Below, piece by piece: positions 23,291 to 36,529 of a DNA stretch of 64,000 nt. Both the position numbers and the translations under genes were made by a program. The notes beneath the pieces are model-generated. The model saw nothing but the letters and a program-made list of their open reading frames with translations. It did not search any database and was not told where the DNA came from. The stretch is from Saccoglossus kowalevskii (lineage: Eukaryota; Hemichordata; Enteropneusta; Harrimaniidae): contig NW_003142819.1 of the NCBI RefSeq assembly GCF_000003605.2, forward strand, positions 77,808 through 141,807, given 5' to 3'. Numbering within the stretch: position 1 is the first letter of the stretch; the number at the start of each line of letters is the position of its first letter.

Positions 23291-25774
23291 TGTACAAAGC
23301 AATAAAGACAAACTTGACAACAATTAATTAGTTCTTGTAAGGTATGCCGGCTTATATAATATTTATTCTGAAATACATACAGTGATATTAATTTATTTCT
23401 GGGGTACTCGGTGTACAAATCTGTTCTCTCTATTGTCATACATTTTTTGTTGGAATATTATTTTTCATTAGAAAGAAAAAGTAATATTAATAACTGTTAC
23501 TTCATGTGACTAATGCTTGTTAAAATATGAGAGTTCATTTTTTTCCTTTGTAGAGAATGCTAGTAATATTAGTCTTGTCAGTATCAATCTACTTGCAGGT
23601 GAAATGAATCGTTTTGATAGGAGATGAATTGTACACAGAATAAATGTTTATTTTCGGATACTTTGTAGTGCTTTGACAATATTTACAGTGTTGTATTTGA
23701 GGATACAACTAAAAGCGAAATGTTGAGAGCATGATTAAAATAGAGATAAATCATACGTTTTAATTTATATGGGAGAAAGAACAAGTACTTGGCTTGCACA
23801 CCATTAATAGAGATGAATCGACGTTGTTTTAAGACTCTTCATTTTTTGACACCATGCGTCATGAAATGAAATGCCTGAAATGATGAACAAATTAATCAGG
23901 ATCACTATATTTTGAGGACCTCATACAAGCTAACAGCACTCTTGAGAGCTGTAAAAATTATCCACCTCGATCCTGCATAATTCAGTCTAGCTGACTTAAC
24001 CCAGCATAGAGTAGTCTGCAATGAAATAGAGGTTCATTTGCTCATTGTATTAAAACAATAATGAAAACAAATTAATGAGGTTGTGAACTTAATTTTGGAT
24101 TTTTTTTGGTTTTAGCATTTCATTCCTACCAAGCATGATATGTATTGTGCAGTTCAGGAAATTAAGAAATTTATACTGTAATGTGTATGATTTTTTTAGA
24201 TGCAGAATAATTTTAAAATTAATTACATTTCAATTTACGTGATTATTGTGCGCCCATTTTTATTAATATGTTCTAGCAGTTAAATGGCACACTCATTTCA
24301 CTCAATTGCTAATTGTATTGCCTGCACATTCATAGCAATGCACGTCAATTGAAATTGCAATAATATTGATCAAATGTTGACATCTATATTTATTTCTATG
24401 GATTATTTCCAAGGCCTTGTTTATAATTTTAGAATAACTCCATACTTGGTGTTATGCAGGTTTTAAATTGTAACTATACTCCATGCAAGTGGTGGTGGAG
24501 TATAATTTAAATTCTGTGGAAGGACATTGAGAGTTGTGAAACTAAAAATGCTGGTACATGTATTACAGATTCTGGGAGAATAATTTTTCTCATTTTGACA
24601 AAAGTCAGCAAACATGTCAATAGTGTTATTCACTGAGGAACTAACATTTCCGATAATGGCCATAGAGGGCCCTATTTACTAAATTCATTTGATGCGCACC
24701 ATTACTGCTTTAAAAACTGATGCAATATAGAGCCTTCAATGCACTACACATTAATACAGTGGGTGATGATGCAGGAGAGATGTGACTATATTAGTTGGTA
24801 TGTAGCTGGAAGTAAAAGATCAGTTTTGCTGCAAAAGCTCATTCCACACTAAATTTGGCTTTGTCAATTGTTATTTCAATTTAAGGAAAGTAAGTGAAAG
24901 TATTCATCTTTGTTCAACACAACGATGTAGTGGAATTGGCTTTTGCATAATTATTTGAAATGCATCAATTTGTTATTCTTGTGGGTTTTCCCTCCATTCT
25001 CTTGCTTCTCTTCTTCATTCATACGTTGTGTAGTATTTCCAAATACAGTACTGGTACTAAGAATTAATTGGGACTGAGAAAGTAACTGGCACTCTCATTT
25101 AAATTCTATGTCAAATTATCATTTCTTTTGTATTTTAGCGGTTAATATTTGTGCTGCAGCAGGTGTTTTATCACTAGTATCACAACTAGATTGATTTTCA
25201 TCAAATTTCTCAATTCATCTGAGAGGTTTTGCTCAACACTACCTAATAATTTCTCACTCAATTTCGATTTCTGAATTGAATATTTTTTTGTTTGTAGTCG
25301 GCTGTTTGCTAAAGAATTTGATTGGATGATTCCTAAATGATTCAATTTAAACTCGTAATTTTGAAATATTCTCTTGATAAAATTCTTGACAATCTTAAAT
25401 ACACATCTGCCTGAGGTAATATCTTTGCTGAATCATAACAGTAAATTTGTCATGTTATCAATTTAATATCGGTTATTAAAAATTTTAAGTACAATAATAC
25501 TCAACATGCTTAGTTACAAATTTGTTGACATTCCAATAGATAAATTATTGACTTTGTTAACCTGGATAAGGTCTAAATTCAGTGATTACACAGAGCATTA
25601 TAGAGTTAAATACACCTGTGACAGCACACAAAATCATTGACAATTTCTGAATGTTTCTGATACGACTTTTTCTTCAAAGATTTGTTGGAAATACTACTGG
25701 AAATGGTTCTTTTGAAAAGTAGTCTTCAATTATTACTTTGTTAACCAATGGTTATGTATAATTTCTCTACACAG

Positions 25775-25828
25775 GCTGGTTTTAGCAGTAGTATCGGCTA
25801 TGGAGCAATCCAGGGAAGGAATTTCTAA
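25775..25828 (+). CDS. msi: Candidate distal alternative terminal exon of Musashi
   Basis: After a pyrimidine-rich tract and ctacacag, a phase-0 frame reads AGFSSSIGYGAIQGRNF then TAA. It fits the phase-0 donor at 13363, which would give a C-terminus AVSS-AGFSSSIGYGAIQGRNF. Its Gly/Ser/Tyr content suits the Musashi tail. It lies 10 kb beyond the conserved last exon, inside the same CpG-poor block. There is no transcript proof. Confidence 0.5.
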   Translation, partial: AGFSSSIGYGAIQGRNF

Positions 25829-28054
25829 CTTAGGAAACTGCTATTCTTTTTACAACAACAACAACAATCGTCAGCTCACTGCCTTTTTTCTACATGTGAC
25901 AAACTACTAATCCAGACTGAATATAAAGCTCTTAAAAATAAGGAGTAATATGCATGTATGTCATCCATGGAATTTTTTAAAACTACTTTTATTCATTTAA
26001 TCTATCCAGTTTTGTGGATCTATAAAGCTCTTTGTGAATCCATGAGAAAACAGCTCTATTTGATTTTGGGTTGATTTTCTATGAAATTCTTCTAAATTTA
26101 AAGACACTACAAATATACACATGCCTATATCCATGGTAATGTTTCTTTGTTTCAACACAATCACTATGTATTATACTATTTTAATGGGTAAATGGTAAGA
26201 TAAGGATTTTTAATTAATTTTCTTAATCATTAGCTTTTTAGATGTGTAGTGTAATTGTTTCTTAGTCGTTAGATGTGTTTGATTAGTAAATATTCTTATT
26301 TGCTGTTTTAATATGAATTACAATTTTCATTCAATAATGGGTCATATAGAGGTATAATTAAGTCCTTCAATGTGATTTAATAATTTCATTTTTTTTTTAA
26401 TTTTACCACAATTTTAAATACTTTAAAGATTTGACTCCTCACAATCCTTAAAAAAAAAATGACACAAATTCCTAAGAAAGAGAAAAGGTTACTCTATTTT
26501 TTTGTACACAAGGTCTTATCCATGCAGCAACTTTTTAAAAAAAATACTACTTATGTTACCATTGTAGTTTTTGTAAGATATGTAGTGGTGAATCGATGAG
26601 AGCCTCCAAAAAATGAAGCTCTATATTTTGACAAACCAAAGCTTCGTTTAAAGAGGGCTTTATATATACACATTACACAAAATTTAAAGAGTCACAGTTC
26701 AGCTGAAGAAAAACCTTGATGACTGTGACAGGATGTATCTATGTAAATTTTTATTGTATCTATGCTGTTTAAAGTGTGTTGTAGTAATGGGAATGATCAG
26801 TTCTCCAGCAGGAGTGTAATTGCGGTGTACTTAAAAAAAAATCATAAGTTTATTTTGATAAGAGCAAGAGTGTTAATGTCACGTATGTATGTATGTATAA
26901 AGACAGACCTTGTACAACAGGTTGACCATCTACAAGCTGGAGTTGCTAGATGGCTAAGGCATGTAGAACACTGGAAACAACTATCATTAACCTGTTCACA
27001 CTGGAGGAAAATGTCCCAATTTAATGCTTATTTACTGGACAAGAACAGAGTTGCAGTGTTACCTCGGCTATGCTTTTTAATGCAGTGGGAACTGTTTCAA
27101 AATGTGTAGTAATACTTGAATTATGGAAACGTAGTACTTAGAAAGTACTGAAGTACAGTTTTTTCTGAAGAATAGCCACATGTCATTTCAACAATTTGGG
27201 TTCTAAGCACTACTTGTGAAATGTCATCCACAAAAAAAAAAAAAAACTTTGTATTGCATAACAAAGTTCTTCGGTACTTCAGTTATAGCAAGATCTCAAA
27301 TTCTCAAAATTAGTTAAATTAACATTCTTGCTCAAAAGATTTATTTTTACAGTAGCAACCAGAGGGAACACTGTAAATCTGAGGGCACCAACCTGCCTTA
27401 CTCAAAAGTGTATAAATTTGTAAATTGTCACTCAAAGACGTTTCCTCTAGCGATAACAAGGCTAATACCGTCTGTACTGATACTCATGGATACCCATTAA
27501 ATGATTATAACCCATAGGATTTTTTTTCTATACATACTATTGACTATACATTTAGAATGATCAGCTATCCAATTTCTTGTAGTATAGCTCAGTGTTCTTT
27601 CAAACCCCAACAGAAAAGAAAGCTGTAACTTGGTACAATACGGAATATCTCATTTACTATTTCATGGAATTATTTACTTCGTTCATTAAGAGATATTTTT
27701 TAGAATGCTGAATGTAGTGGAAGACCATGTTATGACATTTACAGATTAGTTTTTAGGGATTTGACAGAACACTATGCAGGCCTGTCCAGTTAATAATTTA
27801 TTAATATTCATTCTTTACAAAGAATATTTTATGATCATACAATTGTGAAAAAACAGGATGCTTAGTAGCGATGGAACAAATACTTTTTTTGTTTTTAAGT
27901 ATGTTCAAAATTGTTTGGTTAATAATGGATAGTAAATTATTAGCGATATAATCGGCCATGGTTTGAATATTTACCAAATGACAGTATGAAGTCCGCTATA
28001 TGGTTGGTGTCGCATCTTTGCAAACAATGTTGTGTGGCAATATATTCGGTTGTT

Positions 28055-28116
28055 GCTAGAGTGTAGGCACTCTCCAGAACATGAAGTGTCTTTCTGGCAG
28101 GTACCTACACTCTGGC
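28055..28116 (+). other. Imperfect 62-nt hairpin
   Basis: gctagagtgtagg pairs with cctacactctggc (13 pairs including one G-T). An inner ccagaa/ttctgg stem lies beyond an internal loop. It could be a structured RNA element or chance. Confidence 0.4.
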
Positions 28117-30803
28117 TTAACTTTTTAAAATGACAATTACTGGTCAGCCCTCTGACCTAACAATACAAAGAATCTACCTTTTTGAGCCGCAATATTTCTT
28201 TTATCAGTACTATTTTACATCATGAAATTAATGGCCAAAATTGTGAACAATTTCAGCTTTTTTTTATTATTTTTTATTTGGAAAACTGAATTTCAAACAT
28301 GCATCCCTATGGATATTTTGGAAGAACTTGCCCCTTTTTGTTTTAACAATATTTTCTTTAGATCTCTGATATTAAAGATTGTATTTTGAATAAACAGCTG
28401 GATTTTTAGAAGACATTGCTACAATGAATTGTTACCACACATTTTGGATACCAAGTTTTGTTTTTGACAACTGATATGTTTGCAATATCGTAAATATGGA
28501 GTTTATATTTATTACTTATTACACATTGTAATTACAAGTTATTGGCACTGACATGGTAAGGATTGAATTGTGAACTTTTTCTCTGATTCTTGAAATTCAA
28601 TTCTTCCATCGAGTGATCCTGACTTCATTGTGAAGTTAGTCAATGGGCTTGGCTGGATCAAACCAGGAACTTGTCCATGGAGGTGGAAGGGTTGATTTGT
28701 CAATCAACGGCAACAAAATAATTTCGCTACAAAATGCAAAAAAAAGGTTGTAGCTCTTGTTCTCATTACCCCATTTCCATGTTAGATGACAAAAAAGTTA
28801 TCCGCGTTATCTGGAGTGAAGACTGTGGAGCTGCCTTTCTTATGGATGCAAATTTTTAAAAATTTGACGGGTACTCTGCAGATAAAGCAAATGTGCTAAT
28901 ATATAAGAACTTCAGGGAATTATAATAAAAATTGTATTGTGAATTTTTCTCCATGTCATGTAATAATACTTCAATATTTCTCACATTTATTAAGTGTGTG
29001 ATACATGGCTTTAAAAGCCTGTCATTTTTAGCTCTGCCTTGTGTAATTTTTTAACTGTGACGGTCAGTGTACATGCTGCAAATATCTCTTTAATTCCAGC
29101 GTGTCGTGTTATTGATAGTTGTGTTCTTTGTCTCCATGAGTGTCAGTGCTTATGCATAGTGTTGTGTATTATGGTAATTTGATTAAAATGTAATAGAAAC
29201 AATGCCGCAAGTGTTGCAGGCAATGTCTGCTATATTTTAGCTATATCTTTAGATGTCAGCAGTTCATTTAAATTGAAGTGTTGCAGCATATTCATGTATG
29301 AATGAAAAAGACATAGATTTTACCAAAGCTGAATTTTTAAACTTTTACCGACAATAAGAAAACAAGTGCCGGAAATCAGGGTACCATAGCTTGTATATGA
29401 AAAGTAAGTTTTTATTTTCATTTATGAAAACTATGGGTTGGTATCTAGGACAGATAATGTTGTGGTACATAAAAAAGGTAGATCTAGAAAGTACAAACTG
29501 TTTATGCTCTGGATGTACTGCTTCATCATGCCAGGTTTCAGTGAGAAAATATTGTGGCTCAAAGTCACTTGCTAGATTTTTTACTAGTGTAAAGTAAATT
29601 TATTGTAGCATGACTTACAAGATCTGTAATACGCTATAAGCAACCTAGACGAGATCTCAACAATTATTTATTTTCTGTATCTCATTGAGTGAAGCAGTCC
29701 TCCAGAACCTGATCATGGTTGTACAAAATTTGGGGAAATATTTTTGACAGCATCCAGTACTATGAGTTTGAATTGTGTCTCTGATTTTTTCTGAGGCTTT
29801 ACACCTATTAAAAAAAATGCCAATATTTTGATATTTTGGAATTGCGGTGTGCAGAATTGTCCACACTGTGGCATTGTTTCTAATTACTGTGAATTTGTAG
29901 CTGTACTGGATAAACAACACATTGTATGTTTATTAAACATGTCTGTAAATGGAAGCATTAGTCTTATTGTAATGTAGCTGATCTTAAGTATTTTAGTGAA
30001 TCAATTAAGGTAATTAATAATTAGACATTAATATTATATAGTGTATTGAAGGACTGTTAGGTGAATCTGTATAAATATTTTCCACATTATTAAGTCATTG
30101 TACACTAGGAAGTAAATTCAAGAACAAAACTAGTTAACTTATAAAATTATTTTTATGCCAATGTGTGTTGGTGGATGGTCAACATACATGTGCTGTCCAT
30201 CATCATAAAACTTAAAAAAAGATTTATGAATCCCCTGGGATGTATCAGGGATTGTATTATTTCTATTTTTCCCTCAAATATTTGTTTTCTCTTTGACATT
30301 GTAAATGCTTTGGTTGGTGAGAATTTTTGTAAAGGATAGAGTACTGTATTTTCGGTTAGTAGGATAGCAATGTAAACAAAAGGGCATTGTTAACACATAA
30401 CTAGTCACTTCCTAGTGCCAGTGATGGTAGTGGAAAAGTAGTATCTTCTTGATTTTCTTGTATTATCTATAGAAATTGTGGTTTTTACAGACCAAGGGTT
30501 TTATCACACAGATAATCTGTGCAGTTATCTTTTAACAAGAAATTTTAATGGGAACATTTGCAGTCTTCTTGCGAAAAGAGAAATCTTGAATCATGCTACC
30601 TTAAAATCACGGCAGATGACGGGTAATTTTTTATACTGAAGTGAGATTGTACTACTAGCTTGACTTAAAATGTGTTAAGTAGGTATGGCCGGAGATTGGA
30701 AGACCAGTTTTCACGGTCCATATAAATATGTGTAGCAGTCATGGAATTTCAGCATTCACTAGCCTAACAAATAGGATGTGACACTAACTAGAATATGTCT
30801 TTT

Positions 30804-30853
30804 NNNNNNNNNNNNNNNNNNNNNNNNNNNNNNNNNNNNNNNNNNNNNNNNNN
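30804..30853. other. Assembly gap
   Basis: 50 N. The round number suggests a placeholder of unknown true length. Confidence 0.95.
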
Positions 30854-32819
30854 AATGGTATCAAGTTTATCACACCAGTGGCAAACAACCCCTACCCTAC
30901 TGTGGGGTTAGAAAGGGGGCACATTTATTCCAAAGTTTCACTCAGACACTGCCAGTTTTTGTTGAAATCTTTCTATATTTTTGCACTTTTTATTGATGTA
31001 TCTCCCTCTATTTGCTCTTATGATTTACTGTATTCTCTACATGGTGTCTTTTTTACTGGTAATACGTCTTGATGATCTCAACATCTGGTGTGATTAAGTT
31101 GATCCCTATATAGATTTAGAACGATGATTTGTCTGTATGGAATTCGATGTCACATCTAATGCATTTTACTTCCAGACAAATCCTCGGCCTACTACTGTCA
31201 AATAAACATTATACAAATTAGGTCATTTAAAATGTGGAAACCACAAAAAAATAAAAAGTGAAATAAAAATAATGCTTGTCAATCTCAATAGTTGTTTGTC
31301 TTTTTCCAGACTAATTGCTTGATGAATGAAAAAAAAAAGGTTCAACTGATTTCCAAACATTAATTTGATCCCAGAAATCAATATGTGTCTCAATTGTTTC
31401 CAAAGATGAAACCTTAAAAATAGATTGCAGCTACCCCACAAATAAAGCAACATTGATGCTGAAGATTTGCTACCAGAACACAAGTTAGCCTGCCATCTCA
31501 ATATTAATTGGCTTTTGCTAAAATCCCAATTGTGCCAGCCAGTATGCATGTTTTTGTGGACTGCTGAAAGTTAAATTTTTCGTGTGAACTTCTAGTAACT
31601 GGTATAGTCCAGAATAATCTTTCTATAAATGTTACAAGGAGTCTGGTCTTTAAAATTCTACTTGCTTGGGAACTACAATTAATCTAGAGTGGTGGTTTAA
31701 ACAAGTCGAGAACTGCAAAATATTGTTATAGGATAGGCATAGCTTTCTCTTTTGACGAGAATTTAATGATCACAAAGTTTTGAATATCCTGAAAAAACAA
31801 TTAGAAAGTTTACTGTACACCCAAACTATAGAGGGCGCTTGATGGCTAAAATACTGGTGCATTTTCTCAACTGGACGCACAGAGCTGGGAACAGCCACTG
31901 GTGGCGTTGTATAGTTGCAAAAACTTTGGTGGCTTGCAAAAATAGCTAAGGCACAATGCTTCATCTCAAAAAATAATCAACTTCAGTGAACTTTCCCAAT
32001 ATCTAGTTTTGGTTCCCGTAACTCTGGATTTAGTCTTTCATCTTTAAATAACAAATGCAGTAATCACCGATACTGATTCCCCTACCTTGAACTGATCTCA
32101 AGGTGCTGGTCGTACTTCCCTATATTGGCTTCTTGATCAGAATTTATCAATTGCAAAGTGATCAAAATGTTTGAATACTTGTAAGGTTACAATTGTTGAT
32201 TTGAACTCAAGATTGGTAGCCCGCTATCCCCACTTCCCTACAAGAATCTTTTATATACAAAAAATGGCTCAGTAAGCCAAGAGGTACGATTTAAAATGTG
32301 GGATAGTCAATTGAAATGTTATCCAGATGTTGTAAGATGAATGCTAAACAAGTCTCCAGTAATAGGTGTCATTCTAATATTCGATTGAGGTGGATTCAAA
32401 TAATCAAAATAGCTGACATGCTAATGTTGTTATAGTTTCATCAGCCATCCAAAATCTATTCAAGTGATCAATAACATCTAATCTTGATGGTATTTTGTTT
32501 GGCCAAAATTTTGCTGAAGAATCAAGATGGTGGACTACATAAATTGATGAAAAGTTGAATATCTAGAGAATGAAAATTGATATAAAACAATGTAAATTGC
32601 ATGTTTCTACATTTGCCGAGCTCATTCATCTGGGAGTATTCTGTTGTGAGCTTTGACTATTCCTTTAATTCTAATAAAAATTGGTGAAAAGCTAAAAAGT
32701 AATTATTATGGATGTATACAAACCCCCGACCTGATTAAATGTAGCACATGTTTTGCATGAATGTTTTGGTGGGCCTCTTTGGTGGCACGTGACGCTATAT
32801 TGATCCTGTATTGTTTATA

Positions 32820-33460
32820 CTTTACTTATTGGTCTTTATTTACAAATTTAAGGCCATCGGCCCATAAAAGTATTTACACATACAAGAAGAATATTCAAAA
32901 AATAAAAAGAATATTTAAATAAAATCACATATCTCGTTCCTAAGTATCAATGCATGAAAGATGCTGCAGCCAGTGGTTGTAAAATGTCAGAATTTTGAGA
33001 AGTGTTAAGATCTATAAATTTATCAAAAGATGGGGTATTATAAAATGTATTGGGTAAGTATGAGGTTCGCAATTCGTGGTAATATGGGCAAACAAGGAGA
33101 AAGTGAAACTCATTTTCAATTTCATCTATGTCACAAAGAGGGCAAATACGTTTGTCTCTCTCAATTACACCACGATCTCTTTTAATGCGAAGGCAGTGAG
33201 AAGAGCATCAAAACCGTGCAAGAGCTACTCTATGGGAATAAATTCCAACAGATTTTAAGTATTTTTCCGGCTGCAATGTAACCTTAAATTCCCGATATGT
33301 AACCAGTTTGTCTAAGGAACAAATATCAGTAAGCCACTCAAAATGTAGGCATTTCTTAAAATGACATGAAAATACGCTTACAAATTCCTGAATATTGCCT
33401 ACTTTCTGCGAATACCAAACATGCCACCCAGTTAGGTTTCGCCCTCACCCCCGATTTGTC
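32820..33460 (-). mobile_element. LINE (non-LTR retrotransposon) 3' fragment
   Basis: The minus strand encodes the C-terminal zinc-binding region typical of LINE ORF2: ERDKRICPLCDIDEIE then NEFHFLLVCPYYHELRTSYL, i.e. C-x2-C followed by H-x4-C. This lies at about 33060-33190. Toward 32820 it continues into a probable 3' UTR with a ggccgatgg motif. It is 5'-truncated, as is usual for LINEs, and interrupted in the upstream part (a stop after VALARF near 33205). The clade (CR1/L2-like or other) is not determined. Confidence 0.75.
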
Positions 33461-34140
33461 TGTTATATAACATGTTGTAGCATTTACGTGGGAGTCTGTT
33501 ACTTGACATATTGATGATTTTAGCCCAATATTTGATGCATGGTTTGCGGTGTAAAAGAAAACAGGTTATCTTCCACACTCGCCCAGTACACAATTGTTAG
33601 GTTGTTTATACTGGTTTTACATGTTGCATGTGTCAAAACGGTCACATCAGACCTATAGGTACATAATTTTGACAACAATCATACATTTGTAGACATTTTG
33701 TGATTTTTGTAAAAAGTAATATTCTATTTATTTTCTCAAAAAATCTATAACTTGAAATTGTCACCAGCCCAACTGAATAGTTACCTGTGCCAGGCATATG
33801 GGCGGGCAGTAATTTCAAACACTGTTATGTGCATACAGCAGTGACAAAATTGTTAGTCAAAATCTTCTACAATTATTTGTTTTAGCATCAGTTAACAGTA
33901 TGTGACATTTTTTCGTTCTCCGTTACGTTTTTTTGAATAATATGCACAATGCCATTTTAGCAGCAGTTTACATAGACCACAATGAAAACACATATTCTTG
34001 TTAAAAACAAACTTCAAATAATGTCAATTTTTTATATACTTTCGTGTAGAATGATAGATATATTTCAAAATTAGAGACACTTGTGAGTATAAAAATTATG
34101 GTTGTAATTGATAAGCATTTTTATTTTTAACCATTATCGT

Positions 34141-36260
34141 TTTGTCAAAGTTAAGCCGAGTGCGGGACGTCTTTTCCTACTAGTATATTTATACATAAAT
34201 ACAGTCGTAACGAGTAATACAATACCATCGAAATGACTTACTATCGGCTGCAAAGGCAAATAAACAACAAATACAGCGTTGAAAGTGTTTTTCTGCGTCA
34301 ATAACAGATGCTTGTTATCGTTAGAATGCCAACGTAGTTTTTAAGGCACACATAAAAAGAACATGGGGGGGGATCCTACCTTGTGCTCTGTCACCCAATC
34401 ATGAATGGAAACTTTCATCACGAAAACCAACAAGTCCACAATTCCACGAAAGTAACTAAATGCAAATAGCACCGCCCAGTAGCACCACTTTGAATTATAT
34501 CGTCTGCTCAACAGCGCATGCTCCGTATTGCCTACTATTAGTCAACAGCGCATGCTCTGTAGCGTCTGCACGACTCAAATATTATAGACCCTTTTGGGCA
34601 CCGTGGCTGGACGATCTAAGTATGGCTAATATAAAAAAAAGTTTACACATGTATCTAATATTTACAGCGGGTGCAAACGACATTCGCAAGGGGAGTTAGC
34701 AAACTCTCTACTAAAGTCCCCGTTATTAAACGCGATTATTAGATTTTAATAGCGCCACCAACGGCACAATAGCATGTTTTTATATAACCACGAACTAAAA
34801 GTGAGTGTGGTACTAGTAGTTTCCAGCAGCATTTTCTTTAATATTGGGCAAATCACAAAACATATGATTAAATTCATAATGTGAAATAAAAATATTAGCG
34901 CTACTCTCAATGGACGTTGCTTGTTGACCTTTGCACTGGCATGCGTGACAAATCATTTTCTATCTGACGGCGTTGCACAGCGTTGACCCCCGTTGTCATG
35001 GCATGACTTGTTTGTCGAGCTGTCTTAAAATTTCTCAGTGTTTGACCGTCTTCTCGTCGAATTTAATCTCAACCCTCCACCAAAGAGAACATCGTTGCTT
35101 ACCAATCTTATCGTGGTGTGTTGAGGTCACATTGGGGGTTTCAGTATTTTATTTGGTTTACCCCCTGTTCGATATGGGACGCGTGTAAAATACATTGTTT
35201 ATTTACATGAAATTCGAACAAGCGCTGCGCGACGACTACCGCGCTACTACTATGCGTTGTGCATACCGTGCATGGCACACGTTATGAGTTTATTACTTCA
35301 ATATAAAATGATTTGCGTTGGTTACTGCTGTGACTACTTGGCGCTTGTTTTCTCGAGTGTCGAGCTAGAGGCAGAAATGGGTTTACAAATATAAGGAAAT
35401 AACAATGTCTTCTATCAGATGGTTATTGCAATGACTTTTCTACTATGGAATGCAAAATAAATCTATTCTTTAATTCGTAAAAAGGCCAGTATTGTATTTG
35501 AACACCCATTGAATTAAAAAGTGTGTTTGGTATTGGAAAGGGTATGTCAGAAATAGGATTCATAATCACGTGGTTAGCCATTTATCCTATCCTTTTAAAC
35601 TATCGGTTGATTATATAGTATAATTACATTCGTATGATATTACATTCGTTTTATTATCAATCAATTTATTGTCTATTACTCCGTGTTCTTCTAATCGTAT
35701 TACTGTTCTTAATATTATTTATCCTTGTATTAATTATGGTCTGCTACATAACTAGCGTTAATCTCATGTCGGTGCATGCTAGTGTTAAAATCGTACGCTG
35801 AATATGTGTTGGTTACCTAGCAGGTCATATGTGTATCGGTAGAGTTGTATAACACTTATGGTGTCCAATTCAATAATTCCTGTTAATTCAGCAATACTTT
35901 TACTTCATAACATTCAACATTCATATATATTTTCAGCAGCACATACTTTAAAGGGCGGCAGTCGACGCGTAGCGCAAGTTAAGTGCGACATTAGTGTTGA
36001 TAAACTTTGGTTTTCCCACAATCCAACGCGCTCTTCTAATGGAAATCACAAGTATGAGGTTTGACCTTGTCGCGACTTGCACTAATTACCGCCGGTGACT
36101 TATTCGATACATTCGAATCGCCTAAAAATACCTAATTAATGATTGATTACGTCTAATCTTGTACTCGTTGATCTGCGCAACAGTCAAAGTTGCCGTCTTT
36201 GTTTGTATGAGACCCATGTATCTCGCGCATGCGTGGCGCGACGACTACCACCTTTAAGAG
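34141..36260. other. CpG-rich, gene-less stretch
   Basis: CpG density rises abruptly here compared with the preceding 34 kb (many gcg, cgcg and acgt sites at 34150-34200, 34500-34760, 34920-35360 and 35960-36260). No convincing protein-coding frame is present. It could be an unmethylated regulatory region or promoter of an unannotated transcript. Confidence 0.45.
35946..36257. mobile_element. Short inverted-repeat element (MITE-like)
   Basis: The left end ctttaaagggcggcagtcg and the right end cgactaccacctttaag are imperfect inverted repeats about 310 bp apart. There is no open frame. A partly similar segment starts at about 63581 (ttaaagggcgg, then gtgttgataaac). Confidence 0.5.
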
Positions 36261-36529
36261 TCCACGTAGTTTGTCCATTGTTGTCAAACTATGACCTTTA
36301 TTTTAAAAATGCTTAGTGCCCTCGTATTTTTTAAAGATTTGTTATCACTGTATGAACCACTATCTTTGCTGGATGTTTTGAGGAATTTGTTTGTATTCAG
36401 ACGTGTCTATCTATATCTACCTTAAAGATGCCACAAATGAAGATACAGCTAGTTATTTGCTACTTTGGGCTGGTGAAAAAGGACTGTATATGTATAACAT
36501 ATAAGCTGGATAGAAACAAAATACTTTAT

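Larger units (their letters stand above)
15721..25774. other. Musashi 3' UTR and downstream intronic DNA
   Basis: About 10 kb of AT-rich, CpG-poor DNA between the conserved and the distal terminal exons. It holds a pair of related inverted-repeat elements (17234-17461 and 22049-22305), a decayed microsatellite-ended repeat (21780-21886), a dispersed repeat head (21919-21980) and a GGGTA array (23250-23290). The open frames are short and unrecognised. Confidence 0.6.
25829..34140. other. Downstream of distal Musashi exon, no coding gene seen
   Basis: AT-rich, CpG-poor DNA. It may be a long 3' UTR of the distal isoform or intergenic. It contains a hairpin (28055-28116), an assembly gap (30804-30853) and a LINE 3' fragment on the minus strand (about 32820-33460). 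The open frame at 26762-27109 (115 codons) has no recognisable features. Confidence 0.55.

Noticed and set aside
26762-27109. 115-codon open frame downstream of the distal exon
   Set aside because: Composition is ordinary for translated non-coding DNA, with a microsatellite (tatg repeats) inside; no family match.
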